This document shows, one piece after another, positions 15,495 to 23,234 of a stretch of DNA of 64,000 nucleotides (the first letter of the stretch is position 1; each line of letters starts with the position of its first letter). The position numbers and the translations under genes were made by a program. The DNA is from Duganella sacchari (GTDB lineage Bacteria > Pseudomonadota > Gammaproteobacteria > Burkholderiales > Burkholderiaceae_D). The DNA lies in contig NZ_FRCX01000009.1 of assembly GCF_900143065.1 (NCBI RefSeq), forward strand, positions 124,001 to 188,000, written 5' to 3'. The notes under the pieces were generated by a model, which saw nothing but the letters and a program-made list of their open reading frames with translations, searched no databases and was not told the origin of the DNA.

Positions 15495-18140
15495 TTATTC
15501 GGCTGCCGCGTCGTCCGGTTTGGAATCCGGGCCCGGTTCCAGTTCGACTTCGTCGATGTCGGTTTCGACCACGCGCTGCAGGCCGGACAGCTTGGTGCCG
15601 TCTTCCACTGCAATCAGGGTCACACCCTGGGTTGCGCGGCCCATCTCGCGGATCTCCGACACGCGGGTGCGGATCAGCACACCACCGGTGGTGATCAGCA
15701 TGATCTCGTCGGTCGAATCAACCAGCGTTGCCGCGACCACGCGGCCGTTACGCTCCGAAGTCTGGATCGCAATCATGCCTTTGGTGCCGCGGCCGTGACG
15801 GGTGTACTCGGTGATCGGGGTCCGTTTGCCGAAGCCGTTTTCGGTGGCGGTCAGTACCGACTGCTGCTCGTTTTCTGCCACCAGCAGTGCGATCACGCGC
15901 TGGCCTTCGTCCAGGTTCATGCCGCGTACACCGCGGGCGTTGCGGCCCATCGGACGCACGTCGTTCTCGTCGAAGCGCACGGCCTTGCCGGCGTCGGAGA
16001 ACAGCATGACATCGTGTTCGCCATCGGTCAGCGCAGCGCCGATCAGGAAGTCGCCATCATCCAGGTCGACCGCAATGATGCCGGCCTTGCGTGGGTTGCT
16101 GAAGTCTTTCAGCGGCGTCTTCTTCACAGTGCCCAGGCTGGTCGACATGAAGACGTAGTGGTCTTCCGGGAAGGTCCGGTTTTCGCCTGACAGCGGCAGG
16201 ATGACCGTGATCTTCTCGTTGTCCGCCAGCGGGAACATGTTGACGATCGGCTTGCCGCGCGAGTTGCGCGAGCCTTGCGGTACTTCCCATACCTTGAGCC
16301 AGTACATGCGGCCACGGTCGGAGAAGCACAGGATGTAGTCGTGGGTGTTGGCGATGAACAGCTGGTCGATCCAGTCTTCATCCTTGGTCGCCATGGCCTG
16401 CTTGCCGCGGCCGCCGCGTTTCTGCGCGCGGTACTCGGAAATCGGCTGCGCCTTCATGTAACCGGTGTGCGACAGCGTCACGACCATGTCCTGCGGCGTG
16501 ATCAGGTCTTCGGTATTGAGGTCGCTGGCGTTGTGCTCGATGTTGGAACGGCGTGGGTCCTTGGCCGGATCGCCGAACTCGGTCACGACCGACGTCATTT
16601 CTTCGGTGATGATGGTGGTCACGCGCGATGGCGTGGCCAGGATGTCCAGCAGGTCGGCGATTTCCGCCATCACGTCTTTGTACTCGTTGACGATCTTGTC
16701 CTGTTCCAGGCCGGTCAGGCGTTGCAGGCGCATTTGCAGGATCTCTTGCGCCTGGTCGTCGGACAGCTTGTACATGCCGTCGGACTGGATGCCGTAGTGC
16801 TTCGGCAGGTGTTCCGGACGGAAGGCTTCGATACCCCCCACGGTGGTGCCTTCGCCGGTACGGGCCAGCATCTCACGCACCAGCGAGGAATCCCACGAAC
16901 GGTCCATCAGGGCCGCTTTTGCCACTGGCGGCGTCGGCGCGGCCTTGATCAGCGCGATGAATTCATCGATGTTGGCCAGTGCGACTGCCAGGCCTTCCAG
17001 CACGTGGCCGCGTTCGCGCGCCTTGCGCAGTTCGAACACGGTACGGCGCGTCACCACTTCGCGGCGGTGCGACAGGAAGCACGACAGCATTTCCTTCAGG
17101 TTCAGCAGGCGCGGCTGACCGTCGACCAGCGCCACCATATTCATGCCGAAGGTGTCTTGCAGCTGGGTTTGCTTGTACAGATTGTTCAGTACCACTTCCG
17201 GCACTTCACCGCGCTTGAGCTCGATGACCACACGCATGCCCGATTTATCGGACTCGTCGCGGATGTCGGAAATGCCGTCCAGCTTCTTGTCGCGCACGTT
17301 TTCAGCGATGCGCTCCAGCAGCGATTTCTTGTTGACCTGGTACGGCAGCTCGTCAACGATGATGGCGGTGCGGCCGCCGTCCTTGCCGTATTCTTCGTAG
17401 TGGGTCTTGGCGCGCATCACCACGCGGCCACGGCCGGTGCGGTAGCCATCGCGTACGCCCGAGACGCCATAAATGGTGCCGCCGGTCGGGAAGTCTGGCG
17501 CCGGGATCAGTTCGATCAGCTCGTCGATCGAGCACTCCGGGTTTTGCAGCACGTGCAGCGCGCCGGCAATCACTTCATGCAGATTGTGCGGCGGGATGTT
17601 GGTGGCCATACCCACCGCGATACCGGACGAACCGTTGATCAGCAGGTTGGGAATGCGGGTCGGCAGAACGGTCGGTTCTTTTTCCTTGCCGTCGTAGTTG
17701 GGCTGGAAGTCGACCGTGTCCTTGTCGATGTCGGCCAGCAGCTCGCTGGAAATCTTGTCCAGGCGGCACTCGGTGTAACGCATTGCTGCCGCGCCGTCGC
17801 CGTCGACCGAGCCAAAGTTACCCTGGCCATCGACCAGCATGTAGCGCAGCGAGAAGTCCTGCGCCATGCGCACCAGCGTGTCGTAAATCGAGGCGTCGCC
17901 GTGCGGGTGGTACTTACCCATGGTGTCGCCCACCACACGGGCGCACTTCACGTACGCGCGGTTCCACACATAATTGGATTCGTGCATCGAGTACAAGACC
18001 CGGCGGTGCACCGGCTTCAGGCCGTCACGCACGTCCGGCAAGGCGCGGCCGACGATGACGCTCATGGCGTAATCGAGGTAGCTCTTGCGCATCTCTTCTT
18101 CGAGGGAAATAGGGATTGTTTCTTTTGCGAATTGATCCAT
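15495..18140 (-). CDS. gyrA: DNA gyrase subunit A
   Basis: Breaks and rejoins DNA in the gyrase A2B2 complex to add negative supercoils. 881 residues; catalytic Tyr122 in AAMRYTE, with numbering identical to E. coli over the first 130 residues. The quinolone-resistance region reads HPHGDASIYDTLVRMAQ, so position 83 is Ala rather than the usual Ser/Thr and Asp87 is kept. The C-terminal beta-pinwheel has the GyrA box QKRGGRGK, and the tail is acidic. Monocistronic: its own upstream region and a strong terminator. Confidence 0.97.
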   Translation of the reverse strand: MDQFAKETIPISLEEEMRKSYLDYAMSVIVGRALPDVRDGLKPVHRRVLYSMHESNYVWNRAYVKCARVVGDTMGKYHPHGDASIYDTLVRMAQDFSLRYMLVDGQGNFGSVDGDGAAAMRYTECRLDKISSELLADIDKDTVDFQPNYDGKEKEPTVLPTRIPNLLINGSSGIAVGMATNIPPHNLHEVIAGALHVLQNPECSIDELIELIPAPDFPTGGTIYGVSGVRDGYRTGRGRVVMRAKTHYEEYGKDGGRTAIIVDELPYQVNKKSLLERIAENVRDKKLDGISDIRDESDKSGMRVVIELKRGEVPEVVLNNLYKQTQLQDTFGMNMVALVDGQPRLLNLKEMLSCFLSHRREVVTRRTVFELRKARERGHVLEGLAVALANIDEFIALIKAAPTPPVAKAALMDRSWDSSLVREMLARTGEGTTVGGIEAFRPEHLPKHYGIQSDGMYKLSDDQAQEILQMRLQRLTGLEQDKIVNEYKDVMAEIADLLDILATPSRVTTIITEEMTSVVTEFGDPAKDPRRSNIEHNASDLNTEDLITPQDMVVTLSHTGYMKAQPISEYRAQKRGGRGKQAMATKDEDWIDQLFIANTHDYILCFSDRGRMYWLKVWEVPQGSRNSRGKPIVNMFPLADNEKITVILPLSGENRTFPEDHYVFMSTSLGTVKKTPLKDFSNPRKAGIIAVDLDDGDFLIGAALTDGEHDVMLFSDAGKAVRFDENDVRPMGRNARGVRGMNLDEGQRVIALLVAENEQQSVLTATENGFGKRTPITEYTRHGRGTKGMIAIQTSERNGRVVAATLVDSTDEIMLITTGGVLIRTRVSEIREMGRATQGVTLIAVEDGTKLSGLQRVVETDIDEVELEPGPDSKPDDAAAE

Positions 18141-18544
18141 TGGCGGGTCGTTTTACTGTGGTTTGTTAAGCCTCCCCGAGGGAAAGGCAAGCGTACGATT
18201 TTAGCATGCGCGCACGGCAACTAGCGGAATTCCGCTTCCCGCGCGCCGCCATGCGGTGTTGCGGCCTACCACGCACGGTAACAAGTTGTAATATTCATGA
18301 CACATTACTCAATTATTATCGACAATCCCGTTGCAACAAAACAACATTTTAGTCGAACCTGAAAAGGTGCCATGTTGGAGCCTTTTAAACGACTTTAATC
18401 GCTTGTGGCAAAATGGACGAGAAGTCAATTGCTTGTTTCGCAAGCGGAAAACGGTGTCGACGCCCCTGCGTGGTAGAATTCGCCCCACGCAAAGAACTAC
18501 GTCGCGCAGTTTTCTGCAGATATCACCCCGAAAGGAAGAAAAAT
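18141..18544. promoter_or_regulatory. Divergent intergenic region gyrA / ompA-like
   Basis: 404 bp without a gene, holding the leaders of gyrA (minus) and of the OmpA-family gene (plus). AT content rises around 18280-18350. A possible -10 TAGAAT at 18474-18479 lies 65 bp before the OmpA ATG, but no convincing -35 is spaced correctly. The SD AAGGAAG at about 18532-18538 fits the ATG at 18545. No structured RNA or repeat recognised. Confidence 0.4.
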
Positions 18545-19261
18545 ATGAAAAAACTGATTTCGATGCTGGCCATCTCGGCTGCATTTGCCGGCTCGGCCAT
18601 CGCGCAAACCGCGCCAACCGCGCCACCGTATGCGCCTGTGACCCAGGACATCAAAGCAGCAACGCCGAAAAGCGCCTACGTGCAAGACGCGCGCGGCATC
18701 ATCGCCCGTGATCCATTCGGTCTGTGCTGGCGCACTGGCTACTGGACCCCGGCTGATGCCGTGCCAGGTTGCGATCTGCCGATCTGCGTCGAGCCAGAGA
18801 AACTGGAAAACGGCAAGTGCGTAGCACCACCGCCGCCACCAGCCGCTCCAGCACCGGCGCCAGCACCAACCCCGGCGCCGACCCCGGTACCAGTACCAGT
18901 GCCAACCGCACAAAAAGTGAGCTTCGCTGCTGACGCCTTCTTCGACTTCGACAAAGCTGTGCTGAAACCAGAAGGTAAAGCCAAGCTGGACGACGTGACC
19001 TCGAAACTGGGTTCGATCAATCTGGAAGTCATCATCGCCGTCGGTCACACTGACTCGGTCGGTACCGATGAATACAACCAGAAGCTGTCGGTACGCCGTG
19101 CAGAAGCTGTCAAAGCCTACATCATCTCGAAAGGCGTTGAAGCCAACCGCGTGTACACCGAAGGTAAAGGCGAGAAACAACCTGTAGCAGACAACAAAAC
19201 TGCTGAAGGCCGCGCTAAAAACCGTCGCGTAGAAATCGAAGTGGTCGGCACCAGCAAGTAA
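18545..19261 (+). CDS. OmpA-family outer membrane protein
   Basis: Peptidoglycan-linking outer membrane protein of 238 residues. Signal peptide MKKLISMLAISAAFAGSAIA, a short N-terminal region with paired Cys (LCWRTGYWTP, CDLPICVEP), a long Pro/Ala linker (about 93-120) and a C-terminal OmpA domain (FDFDKAVLKPEGKAKLDDV, VGHTDSVGTDEYNQKLSVRRAEAV, GRAKNRRVEI) with the diaminopimelate-binding Asp/Arg pattern. No eight-stranded OmpA barrel is present, so it is the short type seen in Burkholderiales. Earlier in-frame starts lie in the leader; the ATG at 18545 has the good SD. Codon bias suggests high expression. Confidence 0.92.
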   Translation: MKKLISMLAISAAFAGSAIAQTAPTAPPYAPVTQDIKAATPKSAYVQDARGIIARDPFGLCWRTGYWTPADAVPGCDLPICVEPEKLENGKCVAPPPPPAAPAPAPAPTPAPTPVPVPVPTAQKVSFAADAFFDFDKAVLKPEGKAKLDDVTSKLGSINLEVIIAVGHTDSVGTDEYNQKLSVRRAEAVKAYIISKGVEANRVYTEGKGEKQPVADNKTAEGRAKNRRVEIEVVGTSK

Positions 19262-19280
19262 TTCGCTGCCCGCACACTGG

Positions 19281-19308
19281 AAAGCCCCGCCTTGCGGGGC
19301 TTTTTTTA
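19281..19308 (+). terminator. Rho-independent terminator of the OmpA-family gene
   Basis: AAGCCCCGC / GCGGGGCTT stem with a 3-4 nt loop, followed by seven T, 20 bp after the stop codon. Confidence 0.9.
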
Positions 19309-19324
19309 TACCCGCCGGCAAAAA

Positions 19325-19354
19325 GGGGTCTGACCCCGTACGGGGTCAGACCCC
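19325..19354. repeat. Perfect 30-bp palindrome (GGGGTCTGACCCC type)
   Basis: GGGGTCTGACCCC, GTAC, then GGGGTCAGACCCC: the whole 30 bp equals its own reverse complement, and each 13-bp half is itself nearly palindromic. It lies between the ompA-like terminator and ubiG, close to a possible -10 (TAGAAT, 19373-19378). It shares the GGGGTCAG core with the longer inverted repeats at 10524 and 60257 but not the CCGTCATTTC extension. Confidence 0.9.
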
Positions 19355-19405
19355 TGCATGCGCAGTGCGGGGTAGAATACTGCTATTCCATCTGCACAGA
19401 ACAAC

Positions 19406-20104
19406 ATGAACGCCGATCCATTAGAACTGCAAAAATTCTCCGAACTGGCCCATCGCTGGTGGGACCCGACCTCCGAGTTCCGTCCGCTGCACGAGATCAA
19501 CCCGTTGCGCCTTGAATGGATCAACGCGCGCGCGCCGCTGGCCGGCAAGAACGTGATCGACATTGGCTGCGGTGGCGGCATCCTCAGCGAATCGATGGCG
19601 CGCAAGGGCGCGACCGTGACCGGCATCGACCTGGGCGAGAAAGCACTCAAGGTAGCCGACCTGCATTCACTGGAATCGGGCGTGCAGGTGCGCTACAAGC
19701 TCATCGCCGCAGAAGACATGGCGGCGCAAGAAGCCGGCCAGTACGACGTGGTGACCTGCATGGAAATGCTGGAACACGTGCCGGACCCGGCCGCCATCGT
19801 ACGCGCCTGCGCGGCACTGGTGAAGCCAGGCGGCCAAGTCTTCTTCTCGACGCTGAACCGCAATCCCAAGTCCTACCTGTTTGCCGTGATCGGCGCCGAG
19901 TACATCCTGCGCATGCTGCCGAAAGGCACGCATGACTACGAAAAATTCATCACACCGTCCGAGCTGTCGCAGTTCATCCGCAGCGCCGGGCTGGAAGTGC
20001 AAGGCTTCAAGGGCATGGGCTACAACCCGCTGACCAAGATTTACTCGCTCAACGACGACACCAGCGTCAACTACCTGGTGGCTGCACGCCGTCCACTGGC
20101 ATGA
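19406..20104 (+). CDS. ubiG: Ubiquinone biosynthesis O-methyltransferase
   Basis: SAM-dependent methyltransferase (232 residues) that performs both O-methylations in ubiquinone synthesis, acting at the membrane surface. Markers: KFSELAHRWWDPTSEFRPLHEINPLRLEWI near the N-terminus (family pattern), SAM motif VIDIGCGGGILSE, and CMEMLEHVPDP. Start is the only ATG giving the typical N-terminus. It overlaps the next gene by 4 bp (ATGA), indicating co-translation. Confidence 0.96.
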   Translation: MNADPLELQKFSELAHRWWDPTSEFRPLHEINPLRLEWINARAPLAGKNVIDIGCGGGILSESMARKGATVTGIDLGEKALKVADLHSLESGVQVRYKLIAAEDMAAQEAGQYDVVTCMEMLEHVPDPAAIVRACAALVKPGGQVFFSTLNRNPKSYLFAVIGAEYILRMLPKGTHDYEKFITPSELSQFIRSAGLEVQGFKGMGYNPLTKIYSLNDDTSVNYLVAARRPLA

Positions 20105-20799
20105 GCACCATGACCTTGCCTGCCGCACCGCGCGCCATCCTGTTCGACCTCGATGGCACCCTGGCCGATACCGCGCCTGACCTGGCTGCCGCCGTGAACC
20201 TGCTGCGCACCGCGCGTGGCCTGGCGCCGACCGCCTATGAGATCCTGCGCCCCACCGCTTCGGCCGGCGCGCGCGGCATGATCGGCGCATCCTTCGGGCT
20301 GAAGCCCGAGGATGAAGGCTATATCGAACTGCGCGATGGCTTCTTCAGCAATTACGAAGCCGCCATGGCCGTGCACAGCGGCCTGTTTGATGGCATTGCC
20401 GCGCTGCTGGCCGGTATCGAGGCAGCAGGCCTGCAATGGGGCATCGTTACCAACAAGTCCAAGCGGTTTACCGATCCGCTGCTGCCGCAGATCGGCCTGG
20501 CGCACGCCGCCTGCGCCATCTCGGGCGACACCACGCCGCATCCCAAGCCGCATCCGGCGCCCCTGCTGGAAGCGGCCAAACGCCTGAATCTGGCGCCGGA
20601 GCAATGCTGGTATGTGGGCGACGACCTGCGTGACATCCAGGCTGGCAAGGCGGCGGGCATGCTGACCATCGCCTGCGGCTGGGGCTATTGCGGCCCGACC
20701 GAACCGCAACATTGGCAGGCCGACTATCTGTTCCAGCACCCCGCCGAACTGTTGGTATTGATGCAGAACACACTGTCAGGCGGCGCGCTGGCGGCCTAA
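20101..20799 (+). CDS. HAD-family phosphatase (phosphoglycolate phosphatase / MupP-like)
   Basis: Haloacid-dehalogenase phosphatase of 232 residues: motif I FDLDGTLADT (nucleophile Asp), motif II ITNKS-like VTNKSKR, motif III/IV with KPHPAPLL and YVGDDLRDIQAGKAAG. Such a gene directly after ubiG is called gph in many genomes, and in Pseudomonas the ubiG-linked HAD enzyme is MupP, which dephosphorylates MurNAc 6-phosphate in peptidoglycan recycling. Sequence alone does not separate the two, so no symbol is given. Start overlaps ubiG by 4 bp; a second ATG 9 bp on is possible. Confidence 0.85.
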   Translation: MSTMTLPAAPRAILFDLDGTLADTAPDLAAAVNLLRTARGLAPTAYEILRPTASAGARGMIGASFGLKPEDEGYIELRDGFFSNYEAAMAVHSGLFDGIAALLAGIEAAGLQWGIVTNKSKRFTDPLLPQIGLAHAACAISGDTTPHPKPHPAPLLEAAKRLNLAPEQCWYVGDDLRDIQAGKAAGMLTIACGWGYCGPTEPQHWQADYLFQHPAELLVLMQNTLSGGALAA

Positions 20800-21006
20800 G
20801 TTAAATGATAACGCTAACCGTTGTATAGACGACTCATTAGTGTGCTTTGCCTATATTTTGAGCAAAATAGTTATTGCCGTACGGACAGAGTAGGTATAGT
20901 CTGCGCCCTGACTGCGTAGAATTACTTATTTCCTGAAAGCCACGACCTCGCTGATTAGGAAGAGAGAGACAGTCACCCTTTATCTCAACTTCCGATCAGG
21001 AGCATC

Positions 21007-22035
21007 ATGAATTTTCCTGAGCTGGCTGCCCAGAACCCGCAGCTTTACTCTGACAACACGACCGCCCTGCCGCAGCGCACCGAAGCCCCGCAGAGCTGGA
21101 TGGTCCGCGTGACCGACGCTAAATACCACTGGTACGACCTGCTGGCCGGCTTTACCCAGAAGCCGGACCTGCACGACCCCGTTGGCCGCTACATGCGCCG
21201 CATGCAGTTCGAACTGGATGCCGCAGCGGAGAAGCGTCATCTGTTCTTTGCCGTCACCCGTCCGCGCGTGCGTTTCGACGTCACCGGCGTGGTGCAATGG
21301 GGCTTCTTCTCGCTCAAGCTGACGCTGCCGCTGCTGGTGGGCGCGGACGCCCGCAAGGAAACCATCTCGGTGGAACTCAAGGTGCCGTTCGCGGCCACCA
21401 TGAAAAAACCGACCGTGATCCTGGCCGAAGACTTCATCAGTCTGAACTGGGGCGGCCTGGTCGAAGTGTTTTCCGTGCACGACCTGCTGCAGACCTATGC
21501 CCACACGCTCAAGCTGCCAAGCAAGGTCATGTACGTAGGCCAGACCCGCGATCCGGACGGCCGCCTGGCCAAAGGCCGCCTGCCCGCCCTGCACAAGGTG
21601 CGCGCGCAATTTGGCGCCGACTACGACATCCTGTTGCTGCTGGTGGGCATGGAAGTGGACGTCAACTGCGCCGAAGGCGATCCCGCCGCGCAGCCGCACA
21701 ACGAGCATCCGCTGGCGGCCGACGCGCTGCAGGCGGAGCGCATGGACGTGATCGAAGCGGCGCTGATTCGCCACTTCGAAGGCAGCACGCCGCGCTGGCG
21801 CACCAGCGATGAGCGCAAGATGCGCAGCGAACGCCTGGACGCCGTGCAGGCATGCAACCAGCTGGCGCAATACACCATCGATCTGCAATTGCCGGAAACC
21901 GGCTTTTACAACTACCTGTGCTCGGAATTTGTCACCGCGTCCAGGCAGCACCTGCTGAGCTGCTACATCGCCGACGGCCAGGCCCAAGTGGCCGTCATGC
22001 CACGGCCGGACGCCGCCAAACGCACTAAAAGCTGA
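21007..22035 (+). CDS. Unknown protein with GIY-YIG-like core, paralogue 1
   Basis: 342 residues, no signal peptide or membrane segment, not recognised as a named family. Clear paralogue of the next gene over its whole length. After an N-terminal domain rich in beta strands (WGFFSLKLTLPLLVG, FISLNWGGLVEVFSVHDLL) comes KVMYVGQTRDPDGRLAKGRL, which resembles a GIY-YIG nuclease core (Y-V-G then T and R), and later a Glu in DVIEAALIRHFEG that could be the catalytic acid. Nuclease activity is inference. SD AGGAGC precedes the ATG. Upstream 20800-21006 holds no gene. Confidence 0.75.
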   Translation: MNFPELAAQNPQLYSDNTTALPQRTEAPQSWMVRVTDAKYHWYDLLAGFTQKPDLHDPVGRYMRRMQFELDAAAEKRHLFFAVTRPRVRFDVTGVVQWGFFSLKLTLPLLVGADARKETISVELKVPFAATMKKPTVILAEDFISLNWGGLVEVFSVHDLLQTYAHTLKLPSKVMYVGQTRDPDGRLAKGRLPALHKVRAQFGADYDILLLLVGMEVDVNCAEGDPAAQPHNEHPLAADALQAERMDVIEAALIRHFEGSTPRWRTSDERKMRSERLDAVQACNQLAQYTIDLQLPETGFYNYLCSEFVTASRQHLLSCYIADGQAQVAVMPRPDAAKRTKS

Positions 22036-22060
22036 GTAGTGTTACATTGAGTGAACAGGC

Positions 22061-22102
22061 GCTTGCGATCATATTTCCACATAGAAATATTTTGCCGCAA
22101 GC
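22061..22102 (+). promoter_or_regulatory. Nested inverted repeat before paralogue 2
   Basis: GCTTGCG (22061-22067) pairs with CGCAAGC (22096-22102), and inside it ATATTTC (22071-22077) pairs with GAAATAT (22084-22090). A perfect -10, TATAAT, follows at 22105-22110, so the repeat covers the -35 area: a candidate operator for the gene at 22143. It lies after the stop of paralogue 1 but has no T-tract suited to termination. Confidence 0.55.
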
Positions 22103-22142
22103 ACTATAATCACCTCACTATGACATCCCTGGAGCGCGCAAC

Positions 22143-23234
22143 ATGACCAATGACGACGACGATTACCCCGATCCGTCGCCGGAAGAACTGGGCATAGGCG
22201 CGCTGTTTGAGGAAGCGCCCGAACCCTTCCACGACCTGGTGGCCCCGCCGCCGGACGCGATGGAAGAACTGCTGCCGCTGATGCCGCAACGGACCGCCGC
22301 GCCACAGACCTGGGTGGTCACGGTGGCCGACGCCAAATTCCACTGGTATGACCTGATCGCCGGCTTCCCGGAAGTGCCGGACATCCGCGACCCGGTCGGC
22401 CGCCACCTGCGCCGCATGCAGTTCGACCTGGAAGCAACCAGCGAAAAGCGCCTCATCTACTTTGCCGTCAACCGTCCGCGCGTGCGCTTTGACACCACGC
22501 GCAGCACCAGCTGGGGCTTCTTCTCACTCAAGCTGACCGTGCCGCTGCTGGTGGGGCCGGAAGAGAAAAAGGAATCGCTGACCATCGAGCTGGAGGTACC
22601 GTTTGCGGCCACGCTGAAAAAGCCATCGGTGGTGCTGACCGACCGCTTCATCACGCTCAACTGGGGCGGCCTGATCGAAGCGCTGTCGATCCACGACGTG
22701 CTGCAGCAGTACGAGAATCAGCTGAACTACAAGACCGAAGTGCAGTACGTCGGCCAGACCAAGGACCCGTTGGGCCGCCTGGCGCGCGCGCGTTTGACGC
22801 CGGTGCAGCGCGTGCACCAGAAGTTCAGCGAAGACAACGACATGCTGCTGCTGATCCAGCGCTTCAATGTCGAAGTCATGTCGGACGATGGCGACCCGGC
22901 CGAGATGGAAGTCAACCAGAATCCGGTGGCGGCCGACATGCTGCTCAAGGACCGCATCGACGTGGTGGAATGCGCGCTGATACGCTACTTTGAAGGCCCG
23001 GAAATGCACGGCCGCAGCGACAAGGAAGCGGACATCCGCAAGCAGCGCCTGCGCGATGTGCAGGCCGCCAACAACCTGCAAAACTTCCGCATCGACCTGC
23101 GGCTCGAAGAGTCAGGCAAGTACCACGACCTGTACTCGCGTCACGCGGGCGTATCGCGCAGCCACATCATCGACTGCACGATCGCCGATGGCAACGTCAT
23201 CATCACCCGCGTGCCAGACAAGGCCAAGCCTTAA
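22143..23234 (+). CDS. Unknown protein with GIY-YIG-like core, paralogue 2
   Basis: 363 residues; same architecture as the preceding gene with a longer acidic N-terminus (NDDDDYPDPSPEELG). Conserved blocks in both: AKFHWYDLIAGF, DPVGRHLRRMQFDLE, RPRVRFD, WGFFSLKLT, VPFAATLKKPSV, TLNWGGLIEALSIHDVLQ, the GIY-YIG-like VQYVGQTKDPLGRLARARL, GDPAEMEVNQNPVAAD and ECALIRYFEG. Cytosolic by prediction. It converges on metY with a 4-bp overlap of the 3' ends. A SD GGAG precedes the ATG. Function unknown; a DNA-cutting or DNA-binding role is only suggested by the core motif. Confidence 0.75.
   Translation: MTNDDDDYPDPSPEELGIGALFEEAPEPFHDLVAPPPDAMEELLPLMPQRTAAPQTWVVTVADAKFHWYDLIAGFPEVPDIRDPVGRHLRRMQFDLEATSEKRLIYFAVNRPRVRFDTTRSTSWGFFSLKLTVPLLVGPEEKKESLTIELEVPFAATLKKPSVVLTDRFITLNWGGLIEALSIHDVLQQYENQLNYKTEVQYVGQTKDPLGRLARARLTPVQRVHQKFSEDNDMLLLIQRFNVEVMSDDGDPAEMEVNQNPVAADMLLKDRIDVVECALIRYFEGPEMHGRSDKEADIRKQRLRDVQAANNLQNFRIDLRLEESGKYHDLYSRHAGVSRSHIIDCTIADGNVIITRVPDKAKP

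Noticed and set aside
16275..18224. A 649-codon plus-strand open frame
   Set aside because: Antisense to gyrA; low-complexity composition and no recognisable motif.
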